Of a DNA stretch of 64,000 nucleotides, positions 51,269 to 60,150 are shown one piece after another. Made by a program: the position numbers and the translations under genes. This stretch comes from Methylobacterium sp. NMS14P (GTDB lineage Bacteria > Pseudomonadota > Alphaproteobacteria > Rhizobiales > Beijerinckiaceae). The notes beneath the pieces were generated by a model. The model did not search any database. It saw only the letters and a program-made list of their open reading frames with translations, and was not told the origin of the DNA. How positions within the stretch are numbered: position 1 is the first letter of the stretch; each line of letters begins with the position of its first letter. The stretch covers positions 1-64,000 of the forward strand of contig NZ_CP087107.1 of the NCBI RefSeq assembly GCF_028583545.1, read 5' to 3'.

Positions 51269-52645
51269 TCAGGGCACGGCCGCGCTCCCGGTCGGGGCCT
51301 GGGGGCCGCTCTGCGGCGGTGCCGCGATCGGCAGGTCGAAGGATAGAACGGCCTGCGCGACCCGCTCCGCCGAGATCCGGCCGGCGCGCTGCTCGACGAC
51401 CTCGCCGTGGCGCGAGAGGATGACCTGGAACGGGATCTCCGGCCTCGCCTCACCGTGACGCGCGAACAGCCCGACCTCGACGCCGTAGCGGCCCTCGGGG
51501 GCGGGGGCGTCGTCCCAGATCACGTGCTCCACCGGCCGGCTGGCGCTGCTCCCGCCCTTCTCGTTCTGGTCGGCCACGAGGCGGGCGCCGCAGGAGGCCC
51601 GGTGCTCGAAGCTGATGCGCGTGCGGTCCGGACAGACGACCTGGAGGTCGAGATCGGACGCGCCCTCCCACGCGAGCGTCAGTTCGAGACCCTGCCCGCG
51701 CTCGATGCCGGTGAGACGCCGCGCGAGGTCGGGCGGGATCACCTGCGGGGCCTCGCGCGCGGCCCGGCGCGGCGGCACCGGGCAGCTCGCGTCGCAGGTG
51801 AGCGCCCGGCGCGTGAGGGCGAGTTCGGCGGCCCGCACGGCGTCGTCCGTGGTCCGGATCGCCGCGAGGATCGCGCCGCCGTCGGGATCCAGGGCCACCG
51901 ACGGTGCGGGGCAGTGATCGGGCAGCGCCGCGCGCATCCAGGCGGGCCAGTCGCCGCTGCCGACGGCGCAGGCGCGCAGGAGCCGGTCCGCGAGGACGCC
52001 GCAGAGCAGGACGAAGACGAGCCAGAGGATCGGCGCGAGCCATGGCCGCCGCGCGGGCGCGAGCCGGGCGCCGGGCCGCGGGTCGGCCGCTCCGGCCGTG
52101 TCGGGCGGCGACGCCGGCGGCGGCGCCCAGGGGCTGGCCGGCGCTTCCACCGCCGCGGCGCTCGCCGTGATCGCGGCGCCGCGCGCGACGGCCGGGCCGT
52201 CCGAGCCCGCGCGCCGGTAGCCCCAGGCCACCAGGACCGGCTGGCCGTCGACCGACCACAGGTGGTCGGCGTCCGGGACAACGAGCGCGTCCCGCAGCAG
52301 ACGGGCGAGGTCGCGCGAGGCCTCGCCCTCGCGCTCCAGGCCGTCCGCGAAGGCGCTGATCTCGGCGACCAGACGGGCCGCGGTCTCGCGCAGGGTCGCG
52401 GCGGCGGCGGGATCGAGCGCGGTCACGGGCCGCGCGTCGCCGTCGACCGCGGCGAACCACGCGAAGCCGGGACGTCCGGTGCCGGCGACCGCGACGGGGG
52501 CGGGTTCGGCGAACAGGTGGGCGTGCGCCGGGCTCAGACGGCGCGCCAGCAGGTCGACGAGCTGCTCGTACTGCTGCGCGAGCTTCGGATTGACCGGGTC
52601 GAGGCCGAGGCGCGGCGTCTCGGTGAGCTTCGTGGTCGCGGACAT
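51269..52645 (-). CDS. Membrane protein: shared N-terminal domain, one helix, DUF2135-like C-terminal domain
   Basis: Residues about 20-145 of this 458-residue protein match the N-terminus of the protein encoded at 52658. Shared features are LFAEP, a tryptophan strand, LDPxxAxxLR, and xVPL/QPVLVxWG before a linker. A proline/alanine-rich linker and a transmembrane helix (about 202-222) follow. The periplasmic part has LTLAWEGASDLDLQVVCPD and GRYGVEVGLFARHG, typical of the DUF2135/YfaP-like beta-sandwich. By gene order it occupies the SrfA place. It is 12 bp after the protease gene and 65 bp before srfB. Confidence 0.72.
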   Translation of the reverse strand: MSATTKLTETPRLGLDPVNPKLAQQYEQLVDLLARRLSPAHAHLFAEPAPVAVAGTGRPGFAWFAAVDGDARPVTALDPAAAATLRETAARLVAEISAFADGLEREGEASRDLARLLRDALVVPDADHLWSVDGQPVLVAWGYRRAGSDGPAVARGAAITASAAAVEAPASPWAPPPASPPDTAGAADPRPGARLAPARRPWLAPILWLVFVLLCGVLADRLLRACAVGSGDWPAWMRAALPDHCPAPSVALDPDGGAILAAIRTTDDAVRAAELALTRRALTCDASCPVPPRRAAREAPQVIPPDLARRLTGIERGQGLELTLAWEGASDLDLQVVCPDRTRISFEHRASCGARLVADQNEKGGSSASRPVEHVIWDDAPAPEGRYGVEVGLFARHGEARPEIPFQVILSRHGEVVEQRAGRISAERVAQAVLSFDLPIAAPPQSGPQAPTGSAAVP

Positions 52646-52657
52646 GGTGACGGCCCC

Positions 52658-54436
52658 TCAGCGTGCCGGCGGCCGGGCGTCGCGCCCCGGCCGTGGGGCG
52701 GTCCGCGCGTCCGGCCGCGGGGCCGTCTGGCCGGTCGGCGCGGCCGGTGCCGGGGCGGGCGGCGTCGCGGCAGCCTCGGCCGGCTCCGCCGCGGCGGTCG
52801 CCGCCGGGCGGGGCGTCGCCTGGAGATCGCAGGGACGGTCATCGACAGCCGCGGTCACGCCGGCGCCCGCCAGGAACGCCGCGAGACCGTCCGCGCCGAG
52901 GGCGTAGCGCGCGGTGACCGGCATGCGGTCGTCCGTGCGGCCGAAGGCGTTCACGCCGACGACGCGGCCGCAATAGTCGACGAGCGGGCCGCCGCTGTTG
53001 CCCGGCGCGATCTCGGCCCCGTGCAGCACCAGCGTCACGGCGGCCTCGTCGTAGCGCTGCAGGTGGTTGACCACGCCGGTCTGGACCACCGGGACCAGGT
53101 CGCGGCTCGCCGCGGCGTCGCCGTCCCGGAGGCGCGCGAAGGTCGGGTCTGTGCCGAGATAGAGGCCCGGGAACCCGGCCGCGACCACCGGCGTCAGCGG
53201 GCGGCCCGGCTTCGCGAGGGCGAGGGGCCGCCCCCCCGAGCGCGGCGGGACCCGCAGCAGGGCGAAGTCGGTCAGGGTACCCGGAGCGCCGACCTGCACC
53301 AGGGTCGCCGGAGCGACGCCGGCGTGCCGCCCGGCGATCATCAGCGTCGAGGCGCCCTCGACGACGTGGCGATTGGTGACGACGAGATCGTCCGCGACGA
53401 AGAACCCCGAGCCGGTGGCGTCGCCGGCCAGGACCAGGACCGTGCTGCGCTCCAGCCGGTCGACCAGCCCGTCGGTGGCCGGCGCGCCGGGCCGGCCGGA
53501 TTCTGCCGGTGGCGCCGACGGCTCGACGGCGGCGCGGGCCGCGGGCGGCGCCGCCGGATCCGTGGGCAGGCGCACGCCGGCGGGGCTCTGCGGAACGAGC
53601 CCGGGCAGTTCCGTCCGGAGGCGGGGGCAGGCGAAGCCGTCCGCCGCGGCGAGGGCGTCGCGCCGCCGGCGAAGACCGTTGAGCCAGGCCGTCTGGAAGG
53701 CCCTGGACTCGGCCGAGACGGCTTGGGGCAGCGGCGGGAAGACCAGAACGCCCGGCACGTAGGAGAGCGCGACCAGGGCCGCCGCGATCCCGGCCGCGAC
53801 GACCGGCGCGATGCTGCCGCGCCAAGCCGGCCGGGCGGGAACGCCGAGCCGCGGTCCGGGCGACGCCTCCTGGCCGGCCGGGGCCGCCGGCTCGAAGCGG
53901 GCGGCCCAGTCCTCACGGTCGACCGGCGGATAGGGGAGGTGACCGGGGGCGACCGCGCCTAGCGTCGACGCGTAGTGGCGCACGCGTCCGCGCTCGTCCG
54001 CGGCCAATCCCTGAGGGAGCAATCCCCAGTCGACGAGGAGCGGGACGTCCCCGACCGCCAGCACGGCGGACGGTCCCGCGAGATTGAGGCACGCCGCCGC
54101 GAACGCGCCCGCCTCGCGGTCCCGCAGCGCCGGCTCCAGCGCCGCCAGCGCGGCGCCGAGGCGGTGCCTGAGGTGGACGGCGCTGTCCGGATCGAGGTCG
54201 GCCAGCAGCCGGATCGGACCTTCGAGATTCGTGTACCAGTCCACGCGCGCCGGGGCCGCCCCGTTGCTGCGCGAGATGACCGGCTCGGCGAAGAGTTCGG
54301 CAGCGGCGTCGCCGCCGTGCTGGCGCAGAACCCGCCGCAGCCGGTCATAGGACTCGATGACCGGCCGGTCGTCGGTGCGGACGGCATCCAGTCCGGCCAG
54401 CGTCCGGCTGGCGACGAAGCGCGTGGCGCCGGTCAT
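52658..54436 (-). CDS. Membrane-anchored trypsin-like serine protease with the shared N-terminal domain
   Basis: This 592-residue protein has an N-terminal domain (about residues 20-145) related to the one in the 51269 gene product. A transmembrane helix (about 209-236, IAPVVAAGIAAALVALSYVP) leads to a periplasmic S1/HtrA-like protease domain (about 325-540). The triad is complete: His357 in VVTNRHVVEG, Asp390 in TDFALL and Ser481 in APGNSGGPLV. No PDZ domain is seen, which separates it from DegP. A cytosolic sensor linked to an outward protease is the likely design. It is 33 bp after the Sel1 gene and 12 bp before the next gene. Confidence 0.85.
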   Translation of the reverse strand: MTGATRFVASRTLAGLDAVRTDDRPVIESYDRLRRVLRQHGGDAAAELFAEPVISRSNGAAPARVDWYTNLEGPIRLLADLDPDSAVHLRHRLGAALAALEPALRDREAGAFAAACLNLAGPSAVLAVGDVPLLVDWGLLPQGLAADERGRVRHYASTLGAVAPGHLPYPPVDREDWAARFEPAAPAGQEASPGPRLGVPARPAWRGSIAPVVAAGIAAALVALSYVPGVLVFPPLPQAVSAESRAFQTAWLNGLRRRRDALAAADGFACPRLRTELPGLVPQSPAGVRLPTDPAAPPAARAAVEPSAPPAESGRPGAPATDGLVDRLERSTVLVLAGDATGSGFFVADDLVVTNRHVVEGASTLMIAGRHAGVAPATLVQVGAPGTLTDFALLRVPPRSGGRPLALAKPGRPLTPVVAAGFPGLYLGTDPTFARLRDGDAAASRDLVPVVQTGVVNHLQRYDEAAVTLVLHGAEIAPGNSGGPLVDYCGRVVGVNAFGRTDDRMPVTARYALGADGLAAFLAGAGVTAAVDDRPCDLQATPRPAATAAAEPAEAAATPPAPAPAAPTGQTAPRPDARTAPRPGRDARPPAR

Positions 54437-54469
54437 GGCCGCACCGCCCGCGCTGCCCGCGACCGCCGG

Positions 54470-55120
54470 CTAATCACAGCGCACACCCGTGCCGGTGCCG
54501 TCGAGTTCGAGACGCACGAGCGCGTCCCGCGCCTTCGCGGTGCCGCGCTCGGCGGCCTTCACGTACCAGGCCCGGGCCGCCGCAGCGTCGGGGGAACCGC
54601 CGATCCCGTTGTCGAGGGCGACCGCGTAGCAGTACATCCCTTCCGGAATGCCCGTCGCGGCCGCGTCGCGGAACCAAGCGCGCGCCTTGGCATCGCTCTT
54701 CTCGAACCTGCGACCCTGCTGGTAGAGGATGCCGATATTGACCTTGGCCGCACCGCTGCCCAGTTCGGCCGCGCGCCGGTAGGCCTCGAAGGCATCGTTG
54801 TTCGCGCCCTGACGGTCGTAGGCGCGGCCGAGCTGGAAATGGAGCCGCCGCAGCCGCGGGGCCTCGGCAACCGCCGCCCGGCACGCCGCTACGGCCGCGC
54901 CGGCGCGTAGATCCCGGAAGTTGACGGTCCGCTGCGCGTCGGGGGCATCCGGATCCCACGGAGCGCTCGCGAGACGGTCGCAGGACTGAACAGCCCCGAC
55001 GCCCGGATCGCCGTCGTGCGCAGAGGACACGCCACAGGAGAGAGAACCGACCACCACAAGAAGTCCAATACTTACCGTAGATCTCAGCCTGTTCTCGCTA
55101 GAACTGCTCAAGGTCGGCAC
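54470..55120 (-). CDS. Secreted Sel1-like repeat protein
   Basis: This 216-residue protein has a signal-like N-terminus (about residues 12-35). Sel1/TPR-type repeats follow: FQLGRAYDRQGANNDAFEAY, AAKVNIGILYQQGRRFEKSD, AKARAWFRDAAATGIPEGMY and AARAWYVKAAERGTAKARDA. The start is GTG at 55120 with a weak ribosome binding site. It is the first gene of the tightly spaced Srf-like run, followed 33 bp later by the membrane protease gene. Sel1 proteins are usually adaptors; the partner is not visible. Confidence 0.8.
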   Translation of the reverse strand: MPTLSSSSENRLRSTVSIGLLVVVGSLSCGVSSAHDGDPGVGAVQSCDRLASAPWDPDAPDAQRTVNFRDLRAGAAVAACRAAVAEAPRLRRLHFQLGRAYDRQGANNDAFEAYRRAAELGSGAAKVNIGILYQQGRRFEKSDAKARAWFRDAAATGIPEGMYCYAVALDNGIGGSPDAAAARAWYVKAAERGTAKARDALVRLELDGTGTGVRCD

Positions 55121-55352
55121 CAGAGGGTCTCTCGAACACGATCGCTGCTTTCCACTTACGCGCCCGCAGGTTAACGTGTCTACAATCTTAAGTGGTTAAG
55201 ACGCGCGCGCTGAGATTGCGTGCGAAAACTCAAGGTGATTGTCGTGGGCCGTGGCAGGCTCGCCACATGCGGACCGGGGATCCCCCATCGCGGGGCGGTG
55301 CCGCCAGAGTGGTCGGCTGCCGGAGAGCGGCCCTGTTACGGCAGAGCCGGCC

Positions 55353-56534
55353 TCAACGGCAGGTGATCTGAACCGTGAAGTCGCGAGCCTTCTCGGCGAT
55401 CGCGGCGCCGTCCATCGGGTCCGTCATGCGCACGTTGATCGGCGCCTCGACGCCGTTCGCCTCGAGGAAGTTGAGGGCGATCGTGGACTTGATGGCGAAG
55501 TTGACGTTCTGCGGCACGTCGCCGGAGGCGAACGCGACCTGCTTGGATTGCACCACCCCGATCACGTTGCCGAACTGGTCGAGGGCCGGTCCGCCGCTGT
55601 TACCCTGCTGGACCGGCGCCGAGATCTGGATCTTGCGGGTGTCGTCGCCCGAGCCCGCCGTCGCGGTGACGCTGCCGATCGTGAAATTTCCCGTCGAGGC
55701 CAGGACGTTGCTCTGCGGATAGCCGTAGACGTAGACGCTCTCGCCGAGTCGCGCCCGGATCGAGAGCGGCGGCACCACCTTCTGCGGAAAGTCGGTGGTG
55801 AGCACCGCGAGGTCGTTGGCGGCGTCCCGGGCGACGAGACGGGCCCGGAGGGCGGTATGGCCGGGCTGCTGCACGGAGATGTCCGAGCACGCCTCGACCA
55901 CGTGGTTGTTGGTCAGCAGGTGCCCGCGTTCCGACACGTAGAAGCCGGTTCCGGTGCTGGTCATGCCGGCCTCGAGCTTGCGCGGGTTATCGGGCGCGGG
56001 CTCCGCCTTCGCGGCGGCTGTCGTCACGTCCTTCTGGCAGCCGATGACGGCGTCGAACGCCTCCGTGGACCCGACGAGTGACAGCACGGCGATCTGCCGC
56101 CCTTTGAAGATCACGTTGATGCTGCCGGACTCGGACAGGTCGGCCACGAAGCGTTCCTTCAGTCCCGACTGGTACAGCCCGTGCGCGTCGCCGCGCTCGA
56201 AGCCCGTGAACGTCCCGTGCCACTTCTGGCGGCCCGCGATCATGTGGAGCTCGTACTGTCCGCCGACCTCGAGCGAGCGCCACTTGGCGTTGGTGAGGGC
56301 CAGGTACGACGCGCCGCGGGCACCGTTGAAGCCGAACCACAGCGTCGTCCCGTCCCCGTAGCTCGCCGCCGCCAGGCAGCCGCCGAGGCTCTCGCTGTAG
56401 CCGATGGACCAGCCCGCGACCTTGCCGAAGCTCTTGTCGACCGTCAGCTTCGGGGGCGCGGGCGAGGCCGCGGTGGGTTGAGCCACGCCGCCGACGGCCG
56501 CCAGAACGGCGAGGGCAACCTTCATGCGAGACAT
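55353..56534 (-). CDS. Secreted trypsin-like serine protease
   Basis: This 393-residue protein has a signal peptide (about residues 1-23). An N-terminal domain (about 30-165) with two cysteines (CLAAASYGDG and VIGCQKD) precedes a trypsin-like domain. The triad is His211 in LLTNNHVVEAC, Asp241 in ANDLAVL and Ser313 in QQGNSGGPAL. No PDZ domain. The protease domain resembles that of the membrane-anchored protein at 52658 in motifs, but the front domains are unrelated. A gap of 232 bp separates it from the Sel1 gene, so it may be a separate unit of the same locus. A second in-frame ATG lies three codons downstream. Confidence 0.87.
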   Translation of the reverse strand: MSRMKVALAVLAAVGGVAQPTAASPAPPKLTVDKSFGKVAGWSIGYSESLGGCLAAASYGDGTTLWFGFNGARGASYLALTNAKWRSLEVGGQYELHMIAGRQKWHGTFTGFERGDAHGLYQSGLKERFVADLSESGSINVIFKGRQIAVLSLVGSTEAFDAVIGCQKDVTTAAAKAEPAPDNPRKLEAGMTSTGTGFYVSERGHLLTNNHVVEACSDISVQQPGHTALRARLVARDAANDLAVLTTDFPQKVVPPLSIRARLGESVYVYGYPQSNVLASTGNFTIGSVTATAGSGDDTRKIQISAPVQQGNSGGPALDQFGNVIGVVQSKQVAFASGDVPQNVNFAIKSTIALNFLEANGVEAPINVRMTDPMDGAAIAEKARDFTVQITCR

Positions 56535-56569
56535 GCGCGTCGATCCGGCGTGCGTCCTGGAAGTGGTTC

Positions 56570-56956
56570 TCAGCGCGTCTGGTTGACCGAGGTCGTGGCG
56601 TTGCCCCGCGGCGAGGCGAAGGGGTCTGCCGACGCGTTGACCACCTGCGCGCCCGTCGGGCCGGCGGCGGGCTGCATGGGCTGGCGGTTCGCGCGAACGA
56701 CCTTCCGCCGCGGGGCTGGCACGCGCCGCACCTCGTGGATGACCCGGACGGTACGGCGCGGCGCGGCGTAGACGACCACGGGGCGCTCGCGCGCCGCCTG
56801 CGCGGCAATCGAGCCCGCGATGACGCCACCGAGGACGCCTCCGGCCAAGCCGCCGAACACGGCGCCCGCACTCTGAGCGTGAGAGGGCGTCGGCGCCAGA
56901 CCCAGTACGATGACCGCGCCGGCTGCACCGGCCGACAACAGGAAACGCCCTCGCAT
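56570..56956 (-). CDS. Small exported glycine-zipper protein
   Basis: This 128-residue protein has a signal peptide (RGRFLLSAGAAGAVIVLGLA, cut after SHA) and then a glycine-zipper segment AGAVFGGLAGGVLGGVIAGS. A basic middle part and a low-complexity tail end it. ATG at 56956 is preceded by GAGGGTGAG. Glycine zippers usually insert in or bind a membrane. It lies 35 bp upstream of the secreted protease gene on the same strand and may be cotranscribed. Confidence 0.72.
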   Translation of the reverse strand: MRGRFLLSAGAAGAVIVLGLAPTPSHAQSAGAVFGGLAGGVLGGVIAGSIAAQAARERPVVVYAAPRRTVRVIHEVRRVPAPRRKVVRANRQPMQPAAGPTGAQVVNASADPFASPRGNATTSVNQTR

Positions 56957-57793
56957 CAACTCACCCTCTACAGACCAAACGCAGGAATGACCGCGGTCCG
57001 AGGGAAGCTGAGCTATATGAATGCCCCTGGGAAGGGGGAGCGACCAGCTTTTGCCCATTTAAGGTTGCTTGTCGCTGAGAAAGGGCAACGGAAAGTTACG
57101 TAGACGGGTCGGCGCTGACGGTACAGGTGCCAGGGCTGGCCGCGATCTGTGTCGTATTGGACTGTTCGAGCGCTGCGTGGCCTCGGACCTCGCGAGCACG
57201 GCGGAGACTCGCGTCGCACGCTGAAGCCGCTGCGACGCCGCCGCACCAGCACGTCGTGTTCTGCGGATTGCAGGCAACGGAGATCCCGCGCTGCCGGATC
57301 CGATGCACCCTCTCAACCCACCGCTCGCGTATCGTCCGCCGTGGCGCGCGCCGCGAATGCCTGCGCCAGGCGGCCCGCGAAGGCTCCGGCCAACGAAGTC
57401 TCGGCCGCTCTCCTGCAGGCGCGGTCAGGCGCAATGATCCGTGACCTGGCCCATGAGCGAGCGTTGACGGGACGCCGCGCGTTTCAGCCGGGTCGTCACG
57501 AACCCGCCTGCCTGTCTGGCGGATCCACCTCGAAGCCCGATTGCCCTCACCGCCACCGACGGCGACAGGGGCACGTCCATCACCGACATGGTCTCCGGTT
57601 CGACGGGGCCGGGACGGTCGGACTGGCGATCGGCCGCCATGCGCCGAGACGTTCAGGCCTCGGGCGTCGCCGATAAGTGAGCCGCGCGCTCGGACGCGGA
57701 CGGCGCTCGGCCCGGTGGGTTCGCACCCTCGAACGTCCCGCAGCGCCAGGCCCGTCGACGGAGCGGCGGTCGTCCCATCGACAGGATGACGCG
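56957..57793. other. Gene-free stretch, 837 bp
   Basis: No gene supported. Several frames on both strands stay open, but their translations are rich in Arg, Pro and Ser with no recognisable domain and no good start sites. Bases about 56985-57120 are less GC-rich and are the likely promoter region of the glycine-zipper/protease genes on the minus strand. Confidence 0.4.
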
Positions 57794-58072
57794 CTAGGCG
57801 GCGAACCGGTCGAGCGCGGCGTGATCGGAGGCGTCGCTCACCAGATTGCGGTTCCGACGATGGGGACTGTCCGGCACCTCGTCGTCCGGCACCCATCTGC
57901 ACGCCAACCGCCCGCCGGCGGGATCGATCGACCAGACTGCGCGCAGAGGAGCGCGGAGGCGGTGCTCGACCAACCTCGGAACCTGGACGCGGTGCGTGTC
58001 GCACGGGGCTTGCCGGCGCGCGGCGAATGGCGCGAGGCGCGCGCCTGCGCTGTGAGAGACGATCGTCTTCAT
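57794..58072 (-). CDS. Small hypothetical protein (92 aa), weak candidate
   Basis: I do not recognise this frame. It starts with ATG at 58072 behind GAGGTG at good spacing, and its middle reads APLRAVWSIDPAGGRLACRW, a short strand-turn-strand resembling small uncharacterised Methylobacterium proteins. The flanking DNA is gene debris, so it could be a chance frame. Confidence 0.35.
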   Translation of the reverse strand: MKTIVSHSAGARLAPFAARRQAPCDTHRVQVPRLVEHRLRAPLRAVWSIDPAGGRLACRWVPDDEVPDSPHRRNRNLVSDASDHAALDRFAA

Positions 58073-58421
58073 ACTGCACCTCGGAGGCGTCCGGCCGCTC
58101 GCGCGGCCGTGTCCCGAGGCGCGCCGGTCAGGCGTCCATGCGAGAGGCGGCCGGCGCGAACGGCGCGGACAATCGACTGTGACTGTCGCTGGGCATGGGG
58201 TTCAGGAATCCTGACGGTGAAGCGCGGAGCCGAGAGCGGCCGTTCGCGCCCTCGCCAGAAGCCACGGGGCCACCGCTCGGTCAAGCGCGCCGGCCGCGCA
58301 TCCCCGGCGGCTCGCCGCTTCGTGACGCCTGTCCGAGATCCGGTTCTCGTGGCCACAGGCGCGCGTCTCGGCGCGTCGGCGGGCGGACGCGTCGCCCGAC
58401 GGCCGCACCTCGCTCTGCGTG
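58073..58421. other. Gene-free stretch, 349 bp
   Basis: I see nothing that supports a gene here. It separates the weak small-protein candidate from the 3' end of the broken efflux-pump gene. Confidence 0.4.
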
Positions 58422-59145
58422 TCACGACGGGCCGCGCGATGTCGCCGGATCCGCGGGCAGGAGCACGAGCCGAAGGGCCGGGACGACCAGCAACAGCATC
58501 GCCGGGTGGACGATCATCACGCCCACGACCACGGTCGCCAGCAACTTCTGGACCTGCGAGCCGATGCCGTTCGAGAGGGCCGCCGGGAACAGGCCGATGC
58601 TGGCCGAGAGCGCCGCCATCAGCATCGGGCGCATCCGCTGCTCGGCGGCGTGCGTGGTACATCGCCTGCCGCACCGGCAGACCGGCCCGGTGCGCCTCGT
58701 TGTAGTCGGTCAGCATCAGGATGCCGTCCATCACCGGCACGCCAAACAGCGACACGAAGCCGATCCCCGCCGAGACGGAGACGCTGAGGCCCGTGACCCC
58801 CAGCGCCAGGATCCCGCCAGCCACCGCGAACGGGATGCCCGTCAGCACCGGCAGCGAATTGAGCAGGCTGTAGAGCAGCACGAGGATGAGGCCGAGCGAG
58901 ACCGGCACCACGACCATCAGGCGCGCCTCGGCCTTCTGCAGGTCGTCGAACTCGCCGGCCCAGATCGCCCGGTCGCCGTGCGGCAGCGGGACGTTGCGCC
59001 GGACCCGGTCCTGCGCCTCCGCGACGGTTCCTCCGAGGTCCCGCCCGCGCTTAGAGAACTTGATCGGCAGCACGTGCTGCGTCTGCGCGCGGTAGGTGGA
59101 GGAGGCGCCGGTCTCCAGCTTGGTGTCGGCGAGAGCATGCTCTGG
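58422..59145 (-). pseudogene. Remnant of a CusA/CzcA-type heavy-metal RND efflux pump
   Basis: Read from about 59145 downward, the frame gives HVLPIKFSKRGRDLGGTVAE, FDDLQKAEARLMVVVPVSLG, IPFAVAGGILALGVTGL, IGFVSLFGVPVMDGILMLTD and AMYHA. The homology then moves to another frame as MRPMLMAALSASIGLFPAAL and SQVQKLLATVVVG to a stop at 58422. The break looks like a 4-base insertion (CGCC) near 58650. A few residues are also missing after YSLLNSL. Only the C-terminal third of a pump of about 1000 residues remains, so it cannot work. Confidence 0.8.
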
Positions 59146-59154
59146 TTGAAGTCG

Positions 59155-59265
59155 ACAGAGCCGGTCCACCGCTACGCCCAGGCGCGTGGCGGCGAGCTGG
59201 AGATCGAGAGCGCGGCCGAACGCGGGACGGTGGTCCGGCTCCATCTGCCGGGCGCGGTGCCGTGA
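59155..59265 (+). pseudogene. Remnant of a histidine-kinase ATPase domain
   Basis: The last 30 or so codons before the TGA at 59263 read RYAQARGGELEIESAAERGT and VVRLHLPGAVP. This is the typical end of a HATPase_c domain (G-box to final strand). Nothing upstream in this frame continues the domain, because the DNA there is the opposite-strand efflux-pump remnant. It is a truncated leftover. Confidence 0.6.
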
Positions 59266-59279
59266 GCCCGCGGAGCCAC

Positions 59280-59381
59280 TGCGTCGAGGACGACGCGGCC
59301 ATGGTCGAGCTGATCCAAGAGGTGCTGGTCGAGTCGGGCTCGGCCCGATCGAACCGTGACGCCGCGGGCGCGGCCTTCTAG
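59280..59381 (+). pseudogene. Remnant of a response-regulator receiver domain
   Basis: The frame reads CVEDDAAMVELIQEVLVESG followed by a degenerate SARSNRDAAGAAF and TAG. It matches the first 35 residues of a receiver domain (VEDD acidic pocket, first helix). Phospho-acceptor and lysine are lost. It directly follows the kinase remnant, so the pair was probably a two-component system or a hybrid kinase. Confidence 0.6.
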
Positions 59382-59428
59382 AGTCGTTCCCGATCGAACT
59401 GAGGCGGGGTTGTCGCCGAGTGCCCACG

Positions 59429-59447
59429 CCGCACGGGAGAGGGGGCA
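59429..59447. repeat. Half copy of the REP-like element
   Basis: CCGCACGGGAGAGGGGGCA equals one arm and loop of the element at 37676 (reverse strand) with one difference. The other arm is missing. It sits at the edge of the debris region and may mark a past rearrangement. Confidence 0.55.
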
Positions 59448-59652
59448 TGGCAGCGGCGGCATGGTGCGGCTGTCTCGACCGGAGTCGCTCTCCCTCCAGA
59501 CCGTTGCGACATGATCGGGTGCGGCTCTAGCGGCAGGGATGTCCCGGTGGGCAGGCCGGTCGCGGATTGCCGCGGGAGGGCTGCGGACCCGGATGAACCG
59601 CCCGTGGGGGCGCCGGGTGTGGTCGCGCCATCATCTGCTGCCGCTGGGCGGC

Positions 59653-60000
59653 CTACTGCTGCCGTTGGGCCACCTGCTGCTGGCGCGCGGCCTGGACCTG
59701 CTGTCGACGCTGCGCCGTCTGGGTCTGAGCGGCGTCGCGCCGGGCGAGGGCCTCCTGTCGCTGGCGAGCCATCACCGCGGTGCGGACGCTGCGCCACCCG
59801 TGATGCCAGTCGCCCAGGCGGTGCGGCCCGCCCCGACGGTGATGCGCGACGTCGGCACGCCGATGCCGGCCCCCGAGATGCCGGTGGCCACCACCGTGGT
59901 GAACCCCGTGATGACCTCCGTGGTCATGCGCGAAGGCGGGCGCGGCCGCGACTGTCCGTGCCACCGGTTGCGATGACTCGCCAAACGTCGCGTTGCGCAC
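59653..60000 (-). CDS. Small His- and Gln-rich protein, weak candidate
   Basis: The frame starts with GTG at 60000 and contains TVAAAPAFAHDHGGHHGVHH, resembling the end of a signal peptide followed by a histidine-rich stretch. A helical Arg/Gln-rich tail (ARQRQEALARRDAAQTQTAQ) follows. Such small exported His-rich proteins occur in this group and might bind metals. The signal's hydrophobic core is short, so the gene may be decayed at its 5' end or be a chance frame. Confidence 0.35.
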   Translation of the reverse strand: MRNATFGESSQPVARTVAAAPAFAHDHGGHHGVHHGGGHRHLGGRHRRADVAHHRRGGPHRLGDWHHGWRSVRTAVMARQRQEALARRDAAQTQTAQRRQQVQAARQQQVAQRQQ

Positions 60001-60150
60001 CTACGACGGCATCGATCTCGCCGGCTGGTCCTCAAATCCCCCTTCCGAGCGCGGTACAGCCGTCCGATGAGGGTTCACAGGCCTTGCGGGTGGCGTCGGG
60101 GATCCGTTGAGTGGGCAGCCCGGGAAGACATCCCGTTCGCGGTGTGCCGA

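Noticed and set aside
48393-51458. Plus-strand open frame of 1021 codons over srfB
   Set aside because: Antisense to the SrfB ATPase motifs; composition is that of a shadow frame.
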